64,000 bases of DNA from contig CAADGG010000100.1 in NCBI GenBank assembly GCA_900696485.1, positions 1-64,000 of the forward strand, written 5' to 3'. This DNA is from an uncultured Pseudomonadota bacterium. Its GTDB lineage: Bacteria; Myxococcota_A; UBA9160; PR03. The notes beneath the pieces were generated by a model that worked only from the letters and a program-made list of their open reading frames with translations, did not search any database and was not told where the DNA came from. Shown here in pieces: positions 8,911-17,595 of this stretch (the first letter of the stretch is position 1; every line of letters starts with the position of its first letter). Made by a program: the position numbers and the translations under genes.

Positions 8911-9854
8911 GACGTGGACCCCGAAACATGCTCGCCGCCATCGACGCGCAGCAACGCCCCGTTGATCCAGGCGGCCTCGTCGAGCGAGAGCAGGTAGACG
9001 ACGTTGGCGACGTCGGGCGGCGTCGTGAGGCGGCCGAACGGATTGCGCCGGCGCGCCGAGGCCTTGAGGTGCGCGCTGCCGGGAATCGCCGCGAGCGCCG
9101 GCGTCTCGGTGACCCCCGGTTGCAGCACGTTGCAGCGGATCCCGTGCGGCGCGAACTCCATCGCGATCGAGCGCGCCATGGCCTCGAGCGCGACTTTCGC
9201 CGCGGAGACCGCCGCGTAGCCCTTCCAGGCCAGCTCGTTGCCCTCGCTCGTCAGGCCGAACACGCGGGCATCGGCCGCGAACAGCGCGTGCGCGTGGAGA
9301 TCCTGCACCCAGTCGAGCAGGCTCGTGCCCATGCAGTAGATCGTGCGCGCGACGTCCTCGGCTTCGAGGAAGCGCGCCGCGTACGCCGGCGGCGTCGCGA
9401 GCCCGTCGAGCCCGTCGTGGCCCGCGGCGAAGAGCCGGTCCGCCGCCTCGGTGAGCTGCGCCTCGTCGACACCGAGGGCCTCGGCGAGCGCCGCGCGCGG
9501 GTGCGGCGTCGCGTGCGGCCGCGGCGCCTCCGGCGCGATCAGCTTGAGGTTTCCGAACGCGATCGAATGCAGCAGCGTCCGGACCCGCCCGTCCGGACCC
9601 ATGACGCGCGTCAGATCGGCCAGGATCTCGGCGCGCCGGCCGGCATCGAGGGCGTCGGCGTTGCGCGTCACGACCTCGACGCCGGCGCCGCGCAGCTTCT
9701 CGAACTCCGGCTCGATGCGTGCCATCACGCCGCGCCGGTCGCGATGCACGAGGTAGAGATTCATGCCATGGGCCGCGAGCTTGTGGGCACTCGCGAGTCC
9801 GAACCCGCTCGAGCCGCCGAGGATCAGCGCCCAGCTTCCGGCCGCAAACTTCAC
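8907..9854 (-). CDS. Enoyl-ACP reductase-like SDR (FabI/FabL type)
   Basis: A 315-residue SDR, first gene of the operon, probably reducing the trans-2-enoyl-ACP made by the dehydratases. Evidence for an enoyl rather than ketoacyl reductase is the spacing Tyr213-x6-Lys220 in KGYAAVSAAK, the FabI/FabL pattern, plus LLHSIAFGNLK near residue 94 where FabI has its HSIA block. The cofactor loop is GGSSGFGLAS. Residues 105-175 form a long proline/histidine-rich insertion at the substrate-lid position. Start: GTG at 9854 with GAGGGA upstream. It fills the one step the other operon genes lack. The exact substrate is inferred from motif and context. Confidence 0.75.
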   Translation of the reverse strand: MKFAAGSWALILGGSSGFGLASAHKLAAHGMNLYLVHRDRRGVMARIEPEFEKLRGAGVEVVTRNADALDAGRRAEILADLTRVMGPDGRVRTLLHSIAFGNLKLIAPEAPRPHATPHPRAALAEALGVDEAQLTEAADRLFAAGHDGLDGLATPPAYAARFLEAEDVARTIYCMGTSLLDWVQDLHAHALFAADARVFGLTSEGNELAWKGYAAVSAAKVALEAMARSIAMEFAPHGIRCNVLQPGVTETPALAAIPGSAHLKASARRRNPFGRLTTPPDVANVVYLLSLDEAAWINGALLRVDGGEHVSGSTS

Positions 9855-10335
9855 GTCCCTCGCCCCCCCGTGCAGAACGCTGCCAGCACTCCGCTTTCGC
9901 TCGCGTCGGGTCCGTCGCCCGGTCCGTCGCCCGGACGCTCCGCCGTCCTGGCGGCGCCGATCGCGACGCTCTTGCGCAAAGCCGCAGAGTCCCCCGCGAG
10001 TCACCGGGAAAGCGACGGACGGTAGCGCCCGGCGCCGACCGGATCCGCACGACGGGGCATGGTAGCCGCCAGGAACGTGGCGCGCGTTCCCGGGCCCGGC
10101 GAATTTACGCAGCTTTGACAGGCGGCCGGCTCGGATCGGTACGGCAAAGCCGACAATCGCGTCTACGGCCGCCCCCGAAACACCCGCACCGGGTGGCCCG
10201 ATCTTGCACTGCGTCACGACGGATTCCGCTTCCCCGGGGAGCCGCCTGCGAAGATCCGATGGCGGCACCGTGCGGGTCCGGAACCGCGGTTCGCACCATC
10301 CGCGCGGTCCGGGCGGGACGCTAGGCTGCCAGTCG
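9855..10335. other. Intergenic region between the divergent fatty-acid operon and phzF-like gene
   Basis: About 480 bases with no convincing gene. A perfect 12-bp tandem duplication (GGTCCGTCGCCC) lies at 9909-9932. A plus-strand TTGACA is at 10115-10120, but no good -10 box is correctly spaced. The promoters of both flanking genes should be here, yet none can be named with confidence. Confidence 0.5.
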
Positions 10336-11244
10336 ATGCACCCGCGCTTCGCGTACCGGCTGGTCGATGTCTTCACGCGCCGGCGCTTCGCCGGCAATCC
10401 ACTCGCGGTGTTCTCCGACGCGCGGGGGCTCTCGCCGGAGGCGATGCAGCGCTTCGCGTTCGAGCTGCACCTGTCCGAAGCGACGTTCGTGCTGCCCGCG
10501 CAGCGCGGCGACTGTGACGTCCGCGTGCGCATCTTCACGCCGCGTCGCGAGCTCCCGATGGCGGGCCACCCCGCCGTCGGCACCGCGTTCGCGCTCGAGC
10601 AGGACGGCGTCATCGGCGCGCGCGTGTGCTTCGAACTCGGCGTCGGACCGACACCGCTCGAACGCGTCCCGGGCCCCGACGGCGGGCCGATCTGGCGCAT
10701 GGAGCAGCCCCTGCCGCGCTTCGACCCGGGCGCGCCGGACGCCGCCGCCGTCGCGCACGCGCTCGGCCTCGAGGCGAGCGACCTCGCCGGCGACGTGCCG
10801 CTCGCCGCCGCCGCGACGGGCCTGCCGTTCCTGATGGTGGCGCTGCGCTCGCTCGACGCGCTCGGACGCGCCCGGCTCCGCACCGACGCGTGGGCCGGCC
10901 TCGGACCGCCGGCGGCCGCGTGGATGCCGTACCTGTTCGTCCGCACCGGCGCCGACGCGACCGGCGCCGACACCGTGCGCGCACGCATGTTCGCGCCCGG
11001 CGAAGGGATTGCCGAGGATCCGGCGACCGGCAGCGCCGCCGGGCCGCTCGGCGCGTTCCTCGTCGAACACGGCGCGCTGCGACCGGATCCTACCGGCCAC
11101 GCGCGACTGACCGTGACGCAAGGCGTCGAGATGGGCCGACCGAGCGAACTCTTCGTCGAGATCGAAGGCCGACCAGGCCAATTCCGCGCCGTCCGCGTCG
11201 GCGGCGCCGCGGTGACGGTGGGCGGCGGCTGGCTGGTGGAGTAG
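10336..11244 (+). CDS. PhzF family phenazine biosynthesis-like isomerase/epimerase
   Basis: A 302-residue protein of the PhzF/diaminopimelate-epimerase fold. Visible family marks are RFAGNPLAVF near residue 18, the presumed catalytic Glu48 in HLSEATFVL, the MAGHPAVGTAFAL block around residue 75, and AEDPATGSAAGPL near residue 230. The family contains isomerases acting on varied small substrates. No phenazine genes are nearby, so phenazine synthesis should not be inferred. It is a single gene, divergent from the fatty-acid operon and convergent with 11308-12867. Confidence 0.88.
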   Translation: MHPRFAYRLVDVFTRRRFAGNPLAVFSDARGLSPEAMQRFAFELHLSEATFVLPAQRGDCDVRVRIFTPRRELPMAGHPAVGTAFALEQDGVIGARVCFELGVGPTPLERVPGPDGGPIWRMEQPLPRFDPGAPDAAAVAHALGLEASDLAGDVPLAAAATGLPFLMVALRSLDALGRARLRTDAWAGLGPPAAAWMPYLFVRTGADATGADTVRARMFAPGEGIAEDPATGSAAGPLGAFLVEHGALRPDPTGHARLTVTQGVEMGRPSELFVEIEGRPGQFRAVRVGGAAVTVGGGWLVE

Positions 11245-11307
11245 CGGCGCGCGCGGGACTCCGCGTTGTGCCGATCCGCCGGCCGTTCCCCGCCCGATCC
11301 TGCCCGC

Positions 11308-12867
11308 TCAGCGCCCCGGAACGGCCACGATGCGGAGCCGCAAGACGTGCGGCTCCGCATCTTCTCGCACCAGCCGGATCGGCGCGGAGCCGGCGTCGAG
11401 CAGTCGGTTGGCGATCTCGAGCATCTCCGTCGCGCACCAGGTGGCCAGACACGGATCGAATGCGAAGCGCCGCCGCACGCCGCCGTGCTCGACGTCGATC
11501 CAGCGCTCAACTGCGAGCGCGTACTCGACTTCCCGGGCCATCATCGCCCCGACGGCGGCGTCCGGAGCACCCGCGGGATCGGCCGGCAGCCAAGCACGAA
11601 CGGCGTCCCCGCCGACGAAGATCGTCTGCTCGAGCGGGCCGCGCGCGAGGCGCACTGCGTCGACGGCGGGCCAACGCTCGCGGAAGACGGCGGCATCGAG
11701 ATACGGGCGCACCAGCCGCACCATCGCGCGCAGCAGTTCGACGTCCCCGGCGAACTGGGTTCCGCGCGTCGTCACGAGATCGAAACAGCTCCCGATCTCC
11801 GCCTCGCGAGGAACGGCGACGGCGAGTGGCAGGGAAGGACAGACCGGAGGCAGGCGGCGCGACAGCGCCGGTGCGGACTCCGCGGCGCTGCGGCGCAACG
11901 GAAAAGTCCCCCGTTCGCACGCGTATCCCCAGCGGTGCGGCGAGCCGCGGACCGGCGCGCCGCGCTCCCGCCAGCTCGCCTGCGACTCCTCGCGCGCTCG
12001 CATGCATTCCGTCTGGAACAGCGCGAACCCCTCCGTGCGGGGAGACTCGCGCAAGACCGGCCAGAGCTCCGCGCGCAGCTCGCGCGGCAGCTCGCCAGCG
12101 AGCAGCCGCCGAAACGTCTCGACGGCGCGCGGATCGGACGACCGCGCGAGCACACTGGCCGCCGCGCGCAATCGGTACGGGTCGCCGTCGGCAACGCGGC
12201 GCTCGACGAGCCTTGCGAGACGCTCGCTATACACTGATTCCGTGTCATTCCCGCGGCGGTGAAGGTAGGCGACCAGCGCGTCGTCGGGCGCCTCCCGCTC
12301 GAACACCTCGGGTTCGCCGAGCGGATGCACGAACGCGAGCGCTGCGAACAACGCGGCCCGCGCGTCCGGATGCGCTGCGTCGCGCGCAGCGCGCAGCAAC
12401 CAGGCTGCGTAGGCGGCGTCCGGAGCCCCGTCCGGACACCCGAGCAGGATCTGATGATACGCCGACGCGACGGTTTCCTTCGCGAGCTCTCCGCCTGCCG
12501 CCGCGTCTTCGAGCCCCGCGGCAACGCGTGCGGCTGCGCGCTCGTCGCCGAGGCACGACCGGTGGATCCACGGCCCGACGCGACTCACCGCTTCGGCCGA
12601 CCCGAGCAGGCGCAGCGACGTGGCCACGCTCGGGTCGTCGAGCTGATGCGGGAGCAGCGCCTCGCCGAGCGGCTCCGCCGGTGCATCGACGACGCGCAGA
12701 TCCCCGTGCGCGATCGCCGCGATCGCAAGCGCGGCCAACGCCGGCAGCAACGCAGGACCGACCCGAGGACGAACGCGAGGACGAACGCGAGGACCCGGCG
12801 GAAGACCCGGCGCGAGACCATGCGGTTCCACGATCCAGAGACGCGCGCCGGGATCCGGCCGATTCAC
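11308..12867 (-). CDS. Exported protein of unknown function
   Basis: A long protein that I do not recognise. From the GTG at 12867 it has 519 residues; a second GTG at 12831 would place the signal sequence nearer the N-terminus, and the choice is open. Near the start a basic Arg/Pro/Val repeat (RVRPRVRPRV, coded by 12-bp tandem units at 12764-12795) precedes a hydrophobic stretch LLPALAALAIAAIAHG, a likely signal peptide. The rest is Ala/Leu/Arg-rich and helical, possibly with Sel1/TPR-like or HEAT-like periodicity, and the C-terminal third has scattered cysteines. It lies 7 bases after the lipoprotein gene, so the two are probably co-transcribed. Confidence 0.65.
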   Translation of the reverse strand: MNRPDPGARLWIVEPHGLAPGLPPGPRVRPRVRPRVGPALLPALAALAIAAIAHGDLRVVDAPAEPLGEALLPHQLDDPSVATSLRLLGSAEAVSRVGPWIHRSCLGDERAAARVAAGLEDAAAGGELAKETVASAYHQILLGCPDGAPDAAYAAWLLRAARDAAHPDARAALFAALAFVHPLGEPEVFEREAPDDALVAYLHRRGNDTESVYSERLARLVERRVADGDPYRLRAAASVLARSSDPRAVETFRRLLAGELPRELRAELWPVLRESPRTEGFALFQTECMRAREESQASWRERGAPVRGSPHRWGYACERGTFPLRRSAAESAPALSRRLPPVCPSLPLAVAVPREAEIGSCFDLVTTRGTQFAGDVELLRAMVRLVRPYLDAAVFRERWPAVDAVRLARGPLEQTIFVGGDAVRAWLPADPAGAPDAAVGAMMAREVEYALAVERWIDVEHGGVRRRFAFDPCLATWCATEMLEIANRLLDAGSAPIRLVREDAEPHVLRLRIVAVPGR

Positions 12868-12874
12868 GCGCCGG

Positions 12875-13483
12875 TCAGCGCGGCGGCTGTGCGCTGGACT
12901 CCTCGAGGCACGCCGCGAGTTCCGGCGTCGGTTCCCACGCGCACGCGCCGCCGGGTCCGAAGCGCCCGCAGCGCGCGTCGCGGTAGCACGCGTACTGCGG
13001 CAGCCATTCGCAGGTGGTCGCGAGCGGTTCGTCGGCACACAACTGGCCCGAACAGCCGGTGACGATACAGCTCGCTTCGTGCACCTCGAAGGGATTGCTC
13101 GCGACGTGCCAGACCGCCCGGCAGTGTTCGCGACTCAGCGGGGTGGCCGTCGCGCAGTCGACGCCGACCGGATAGCGCAGCCGCCACGTGCCCGGCGCGC
13201 GTGCCGTGATCGGGTCGCGGACCACGGCGCCCGGCGCCACCGGCTCGGCGAAGCCCTCCCACACGCAGACGGCATCGGGACCCTGCGAGACCCACGCGCC
13301 GTCGATCTGCTGCTCGTACTCGAAGTGGCTGCACCCGGCGAGGTACAGCGTGGCGCGCGTCGCGTTCTCGAAGCGGACGACGCCGGACTCGCCGACCCCG
13401 TAGTGATCGCGATCGGTCTCCGGCGTGCAGGCCAGCAGCAGCAGCAGCAGCGCGGCGCTCGCCCCGGTCGTGCGGATCGTCAT
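12875..13483 (-). CDS. Lipoprotein with a C-terminal cysteine-rich domain
   Basis: A 202-residue exported lipoprotein. Its N-terminus has MTIRTTG, a leucine run and the lipobox LLLAC, lipidated cysteine about residue 19. The C-terminal 60 residues hold eight cysteines in a pattern around CIVTGCSGQLC, TTCEW, YACYRDARCG and ACAW...AACLEE, resembling the eight-cysteine-cluster domain seen in exported proteins of Myxococcota-like bacteria (recalled from family knowledge, not searched). A GGAGG ribosome-binding site precedes ATG 13483. It is followed after 7 bases by another exported protein, suggesting a two-gene envelope operon. Function unknown. Confidence 0.8.
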   Translation of the reverse strand: MTIRTTGASAALLLLLLACTPETDRDHYGVGESGVVRFENATRATLYLAGCSHFEYEQQIDGAWVSQGPDAVCVWEGFAEPVAPGAVVRDPITARAPGTWRLRYPVGVDCATATPLSREHCRAVWHVASNPFEVHEASCIVTGCSGQLCADEPLATTCEWLPQYACYRDARCGRFGPGGACAWEPTPELAACLEESSAQPPR

Positions 13484-13705
13484 GTCGGCCTCCGCCCCCC
13501 CCCGATCCCGATCAGTCTACCAGCCTGCGCGGCCTCCTGGGGATTTTCTGGCAGTTTCTTTGCGACGGATCCCAGTGGGGAAAGCCATATCGACGCGACG
13601 GACGGGCTTTCCGTGAAAGCCGCTTCAGACGTTCGTGTGGGCTGTTTCGAGAGCTTCCGGGGCGAGATCGAGCCTCGCCCCGAGGTGATGGCTCGGCGAT
13701 CGTGG

Positions 13706-14521
13706 CTACGCGCGAGTCCCGACGGCTTGCGCGGCCAGCACGTCGTGGTGACCGTCCCAGCCCTGGGGATCGAAGCGGCGCAGGACGACGGCACCGCGAA
13801 AGAGCTCGTCGATCCGTCCCTCCACGTAGCCGCGGGCGAGCCAGGTCATTCCGTACGCGCGACCGGGCTCGGTCGTATACCCCTCGTAGGGACGGAATGC
13901 GATCCCATGGTCGAGGAACTCGCGATGGATTGCCTGCGCCTCCTCGCGGTAGTGCCCGCCATAGAGATGAGTGAGATTCGAAGCGCTGAACTCCCCGTGT
14001 ACCGAGAAGCAAAGAATCCCCGATGGCTCGAGCGCTTGTCCCAACTTCCGCAAGAGAGCATCGATCCCGACGCGGTCGAGATGGGTAAACACGGAACCGA
14101 CCCAGATCAGGTCGTAACGACCGAGCCGGACCCGCGTCACGTCGGCGTTCGAGACGATTGCTTTCGCTCGGAACTCGGCCGCGCAGAACCGCGCCGCGCT
14201 GCCATCGAGATCGCACGTGTCCACGCGTGCGCGCGGCAAGCGCGGCCGGAGCTGGCGCAGCACCCGGCCGTGGCCGCAACCGAAGTCCAGGACACTTCGA
14301 ATCTCCTCGAAGGTCCGGCCGCACGAGTCCAGCGCGCGATCGATCGCCTCTACCGCAGAACGATCCGCCCGGAGATACGCTTCGATCGACGGCTTCGACT
14401 CGTCGTAGAGCATCGCGTCGCGATCGTGCACGAGGCTAGGAACATCCGGCAGCGAACGTGCTGCTCTCTTCGGCTCGAGCCTCTCGCGCAGAACAGACCA
14501 CAGGCGCCGTCCAACGTTCAA
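13706..14521 (-). CDS. Class I SAM-dependent methyltransferase
   Basis: A 271-residue Rossmann methyltransferase. Motif I is VLDFGCGHGRVLRQL around residue 77, followed by an acidic residue in DTCDLDG for the ribose of SAM, and a post-II region DLIWVGSVFTHL. Homologues with this FTHL pattern are often annotated as generic methyltransferases of carbohydrate or lipid clusters. The N-terminus is basic (MNVGRRLWSVLRERLEPKRA). It stands alone, with about 220 bases on its 3' side and 190 on its 5' side. The substrate is unknown. Confidence 0.85.
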   Translation of the reverse strand: MNVGRRLWSVLRERLEPKRAARSLPDVPSLVHDRDAMLYDESKPSIEAYLRADRSAVEAIDRALDSCGRTFEEIRSVLDFGCGHGRVLRQLRPRLPRARVDTCDLDGSAARFCAAEFRAKAIVSNADVTRVRLGRYDLIWVGSVFTHLDRVGIDALLRKLGQALEPSGILCFSVHGEFSASNLTHLYGGHYREEAQAIHREFLDHGIAFRPYEGYTTEPGRAYGMTWLARGYVEGRIDELFRGAVVLRRFDPQGWDGHHDVLAAQAVGTRA

Positions 14522-14534
14522 TCTTCTTCTTCCT

Positions 14535-14714
14535 TCAACCCGAGAGCGGCTCCGTCGTTCGCCCCCCCCCGGGGGGGGCTACCGCAACGATCACCGCCCC
14601 TGCTTCTTCCCGAGCGACGAGGATCTCATGACCCCGCACGAGAAGCTCGGTTCCCTTCCCGGATTCCGGCCGTCTGAACCGCGTCGGCTCAGTCCGCTGA
14701 TCCTTCGTGCTCAT
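14535..14714 (-). CDS. Possible small hypothetical protein coupled to the WS/DGAT gene
   Basis: A 59-codon frame whose ATG (14712-14714) overlaps the stop of the preceding acyltransferase as ATGA, the same coupling used by other genes here. Residues GTELLVRGHEILVAREEAGA form a plausible beta-rich core; no family is recognised. The C-terminal end passes through the C9/G8 run at 14562-14578, so its reading frame there depends on an error-prone tract. Support is only the overlap and amino-acid composition, so this is tentative. Confidence 0.35.
   Translation of the reverse strand: MSTKDQRTEPTRFRRPESGKGTELLVRGHEILVAREEAGAVIVAVAPPGGGRTTEPLSG
14562..14578. repeat. C9/G8 homopolymer palindrome
   Basis: Nine C followed directly by eight G. 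It could fold as a very GC-rich hairpin or reflect an assembly or polymerase-slippage artefact. It lies between a methyltransferase and a WS/DGAT gene on the same strand, where a terminator would make sense, but no U-tract follows on either strand. Confidence 0.6.
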
Positions 14715-16171
14715 TGGGGATTGGAAAGAACCCCCGTGACGCCCGCCGCCTCGGCGAGTCGCCCGCAGGAGTGCTCGATGGCGAGCACCAGTGCGTGCAG
14801 GTCCGGCACCGTGTCCCAGTCCGCCGTGAATCCCCACGACAGCGTGTCGCGATAGCTCATCAACGCGATGCCGCTCGAGAGGTTGCCGAGCAGCGGCACC
14901 AACGGGTGAGACTCGAGCAGCGGCGCGCCGAGCAGGTACAACTCGTCGCGCGGGCCCGGCACGTTCGTGACGACCAGGTTGAACGGAACCGTCAGTTCCA
15001 TCAGGCGCGCGCCGAGCGCCAGCAGGCCCGTCCCGGTCCACTCGCTGAGCTGCAGCAGCGTGTCGCCGGCCAGCGCGGCGTGACTGAGCTTGAGCTCGGC
15101 CGTCGTCGCGCGCACGCGCTCGAAGCGGCGCAGCGGATCGCGCTCGTCGACCGGCAGCGGCACGATCCACGCCGATACGCGGTTGCCGAGCTTGCCGCGC
15201 TCGGCCGCGGCGCGCAGGCTGACGGGAGCCAGCACGCGGAAGTCGAGCCGGCGCACGTCCTCCTGGCGCGTGCGCTTCAGGAAGCGCCGGATGCCGCCGG
15301 CAGTGATCGACAACACGACGTCGTTCAACGTGCCGCCGAGCTGCTTCGCGACGGCGCGCAGCACGCGCAGATCCATCGCCAGCCAGTCGGTGCGGCGATA
15401 CGGGCCGAGCGGCTGGTTCAGCGACGTGCGCGACGCGAGCGCGCCGCCACCGCCGGCCACGCGGCCGAACGACGCGATCCGCCGCGTGAGCCGCGTGCGC
15501 GCCTCGTCCTCGTCCCGCAGCCAATCCAGGACCGACGCCGCCGCGCCGATCGGCGCGTGCAGCACGCGCAGTGCCTCGTCGCGCGCGAGCTGCGTCGCCG
15601 TCGGCGCCGGCCGCGGAAGCCATCGCGGCGCGGCCGTGACACTATTGGTCGGCGCCGGTGTCAGCAGCACGCGCAGCAGATCGACGCCGGAGACGCCATC
15701 CACCATGCAGTGGTGCACCTTCGAGACGAGCGCGACGCGGTCGCCCTCGACGCCCTCGATCAGCCACATCTCCCACAGCGGTTTGCCGCGATCGAGGTGC
15801 TGCGAGAAGATCCTGCCGACCATGCGCTTCAGCAGCCGTTCGTCGCCGGGCCGCGGCAGCCGCGCGTGGCGCACGTGGTAGTGGAGATTGAAGCGCGCGT
15901 CGTCGATCCAGATCGGATGACCCTCGACGGGGGTGTACGCCAGCCGCTGCCGGTAGCGCGGCATCCGGTGCAGCCGCGACAGCACGTAGGCCTCGAAGCG
16001 CTCGAGGTCGATGCCGGGTGCGCCGTCCTCTCCGTTCTGGCGCAGCGGCGCGGCCGGGAACAGTTGCACGGAGCCGACGTGCATCGGCGCGTTCGGGTTC
16101 TCGTACAGCAGGAACGCATGGTCCTGCTGGGTCAGTCGGTCGTAGAAGAAGTCCTGCACGGCCCGGCTCAC
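14711..16171 (-). CDS. Wax ester synthase/diacylglycerol acyltransferase (WS/DGAT), copy 1
   Basis: Esterifies fatty acyl-CoA to long-chain alcohols or diacylglycerol, making storage wax esters or triacylglycerol at the membrane. It has 486 residues, usual for the family. The catalytic HHCMVDG (HHxxxDG) is at residues 153-159. Other family blocks are PLWEMWLIEG before it and NLVVTNVPGPRDELYLLGA in the C-terminal half. The GTG start at 16171 overlaps the stop of the second copy as GTGA. The two copies are similar in layout but clearly diverged, so they are old paralogues with perhaps different acceptors. Confidence 0.93.
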   Translation of the reverse strand: MSRAVQDFFYDRLTQQDHAFLLYENPNAPMHVGSVQLFPAAPLRQNGEDGAPGIDLERFEAYVLSRLHRMPRYRQRLAYTPVEGHPIWIDDARFNLHYHVRHARLPRPGDERLLKRMVGRIFSQHLDRGKPLWEMWLIEGVEGDRVALVSKVHHCMVDGVSGVDLLRVLLTPAPTNSVTAAPRWLPRPAPTATQLARDEALRVLHAPIGAAASVLDWLRDEDEARTRLTRRIASFGRVAGGGGALASRTSLNQPLGPYRRTDWLAMDLRVLRAVAKQLGGTLNDVVLSITAGGIRRFLKRTRQEDVRRLDFRVLAPVSLRAAAERGKLGNRVSAWIVPLPVDERDPLRRFERVRATTAELKLSHAALAGDTLLQLSEWTGTGLLALGARLMELTVPFNLVVTNVPGPRDELYLLGAPLLESHPLVPLLGNLSSGIALMSYRDTLSWGFTADWDTVPDLHALVLAIEHSCGRLAEAAGVTGVLSNPQ

Positions 16172-17595
16172 AACGCGCAGATCGCCGCGAACTCGTGCTG
16201 CAGCGCGAGGACGACGTCATGGAGATCCGGCAGTCGGTCCCAATCCGCGTCGAGACCCCAGAACAATCGGCCGTCGTAACTGAACAGCGCGATCCCGAGA
16301 CCCTGGTTGGCGAACAGCGGCACCAGCGGATAGATCTCGACGAGGCGCGCACCGAGCAGGTACACCGGAACCCGCGGGCCCGGCACGTTGGTCACGACCA
16401 GGTTGTAGGCGAGCTGCTGCCCGGTGAGCCGCACGATCGCGCTGAGCAGCTCCTTCGACGTCCAGTCGCCGAGCCGTTCGAGCAGTTGGCCTCCGTGCAC
16501 CTGACGCGACGCCTTGAGCTTCGCCGTCGTCTCGACGACCCGCTCGTAGCGGCGCCGGCGGTCCGGCTCTGCAACCGGAAGATCCGCCAGCAGCAGCGCG
16601 ATGCGGTTGCCGAGCAGCCCGTGCTCGTCGGCGGCGCGCACGCTCACCGGCACCTGCGCGCGGAACACGAGGTCGTCGACCGAGACCGAACGCCGCACCA
16701 GGAAGTGCCGCATCGCGCCGGCCACCGTCGCCAGCGCGACGTCGTTCAGTGTGCCGCCGATGCGCTTGCGGACTTCCTGGGTGTCGGCGATCCCCGTCTG
16801 CAGCCAGTCGAAGCGGCGGTGCGGGCCGATCTCGCCGTTGAGCGGAGTGGGAGACGCGCCGATCAGGCCCGGTGTCAGGATCTCGCGCAGGCCCTCGAGC
16901 GCGTCGCGCAGCGCGTGCACCGCCTCGTCCGGGTGCGCCACCGCATCGCGTCCGGCGCGCAGCGCCGCGAGCGGCAGCGCCGCGCGACGCAGGCCCTCGT
17001 CGGCCAGCAACGTCCACGGCGACGGTGCGGCGCGCGCGAGCCACGGTCGCGACGATCCGGCGGCGCCCTCCAGGTCCGCGCGCAGCGCCTCGGCCTCCGC
17101 TTCCGGATCCATCAGCGTCGCGAGCAGATCGACGCCGGAAACGCCGTCGATCATGCTGTGATGCACTTTCGTGATCACCGCAAAGCGTCCACCGGCGAGA
17201 CCCTCGACGAACCAGATCTCCCACAGCGGCTTGTGGACGTCGAGCTTCTGCGACATCAGCCGGCCGAAGAGCCGCTTCAACTGCCGTTCGTCGCCGGGCT
17301 CCGGCAGCGCGGTGTGGCGCAGGTGGTAGTCGAGCTGGAAGCGCGCGTCGTCGACCCACACCGGATGCCCGAGCAGCGGCACGTGTTCGAGCCGCTGCCG
17401 GAAGCGCTGGTTGCGCGTGATCGACGGCCCGGCGAGCCGCCGCACCCGCGCGAAGTCGATGCCGCCATCCGGCCGCGCCAGCTCTCCGCCTTCGAAGATC
17501 GCCAGCGCGCCGACGTGCATGTGCACGTTGTCGTCCTCGAGATCGAGGAACGTCGCATCGAGCGCGGACAGCCGGTCGTAGTACGAATAGGCCAT
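16168..17595 (-). CDS. Wax ester synthase/diacylglycerol acyltransferase (WS/DGAT), copy 2
   Basis: Second member of the tandem pair, 475 residues from ATG 17595 (upstream in-frame ATGs at 17616 and 17619 have no better support; MAYSYYDRLS matches the usual family N-terminus). The active site HHSMIDG is at residues 145-151, with PLWEIWFVEG before it and NLVVTNVPGPRVPVYLLGA later. It is first in the pair and translationally coupled to copy 1. Storage-lipid synthesis fits the acyl-CoA metabolism elsewhere in the window. It is divergent from the ADP-ribosylglycohydrolase gene across 200 bases that must hold both promoters. Confidence 0.92.
   Translation of the reverse strand: MAYSYYDRLSALDATFLDLEDDNVHMHVGALAIFEGGELARPDGGIDFARVRRLAGPSITRNQRFRQRLEHVPLLGHPVWVDDARFQLDYHLRHTALPEPGDERQLKRLFGRLMSQKLDVHKPLWEIWFVEGLAGGRFAVITKVHHSMIDGVSGVDLLATLMDPEAEAEALRADLEGAAGSSRPWLARAAPSPWTLLADEGLRRAALPLAALRAGRDAVAHPDEAVHALRDALEGLREILTPGLIGASPTPLNGEIGPHRRFDWLQTGIADTQEVRKRIGGTLNDVALATVAGAMRHFLVRRSVSVDDLVFRAQVPVSVRAADEHGLLGNRIALLLADLPVAEPDRRRRYERVVETTAKLKASRQVHGGQLLERLGDWTSKELLSAIVRLTGQQLAYNLVVTNVPGPRVPVYLLGARLVEIYPLVPLFANQGLGIALFSYDGRLFWGLDADWDRLPDLHDVVLALQHEFAAICAL

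Noticed and set aside
9861-11510. Large open frame on the minus strand upstream of the enoyl reductase gene
   Set aside because: It lies antisense to the PhzF-like gene and in the region before the reductase start. No domain and no ribosome-binding site support it.
10626-12986. Long plus-strand open frame of 786 codons
   Set aside because: It overlaps the PhzF gene out of frame and the exported-protein gene antisense. Arg-rich shadow.
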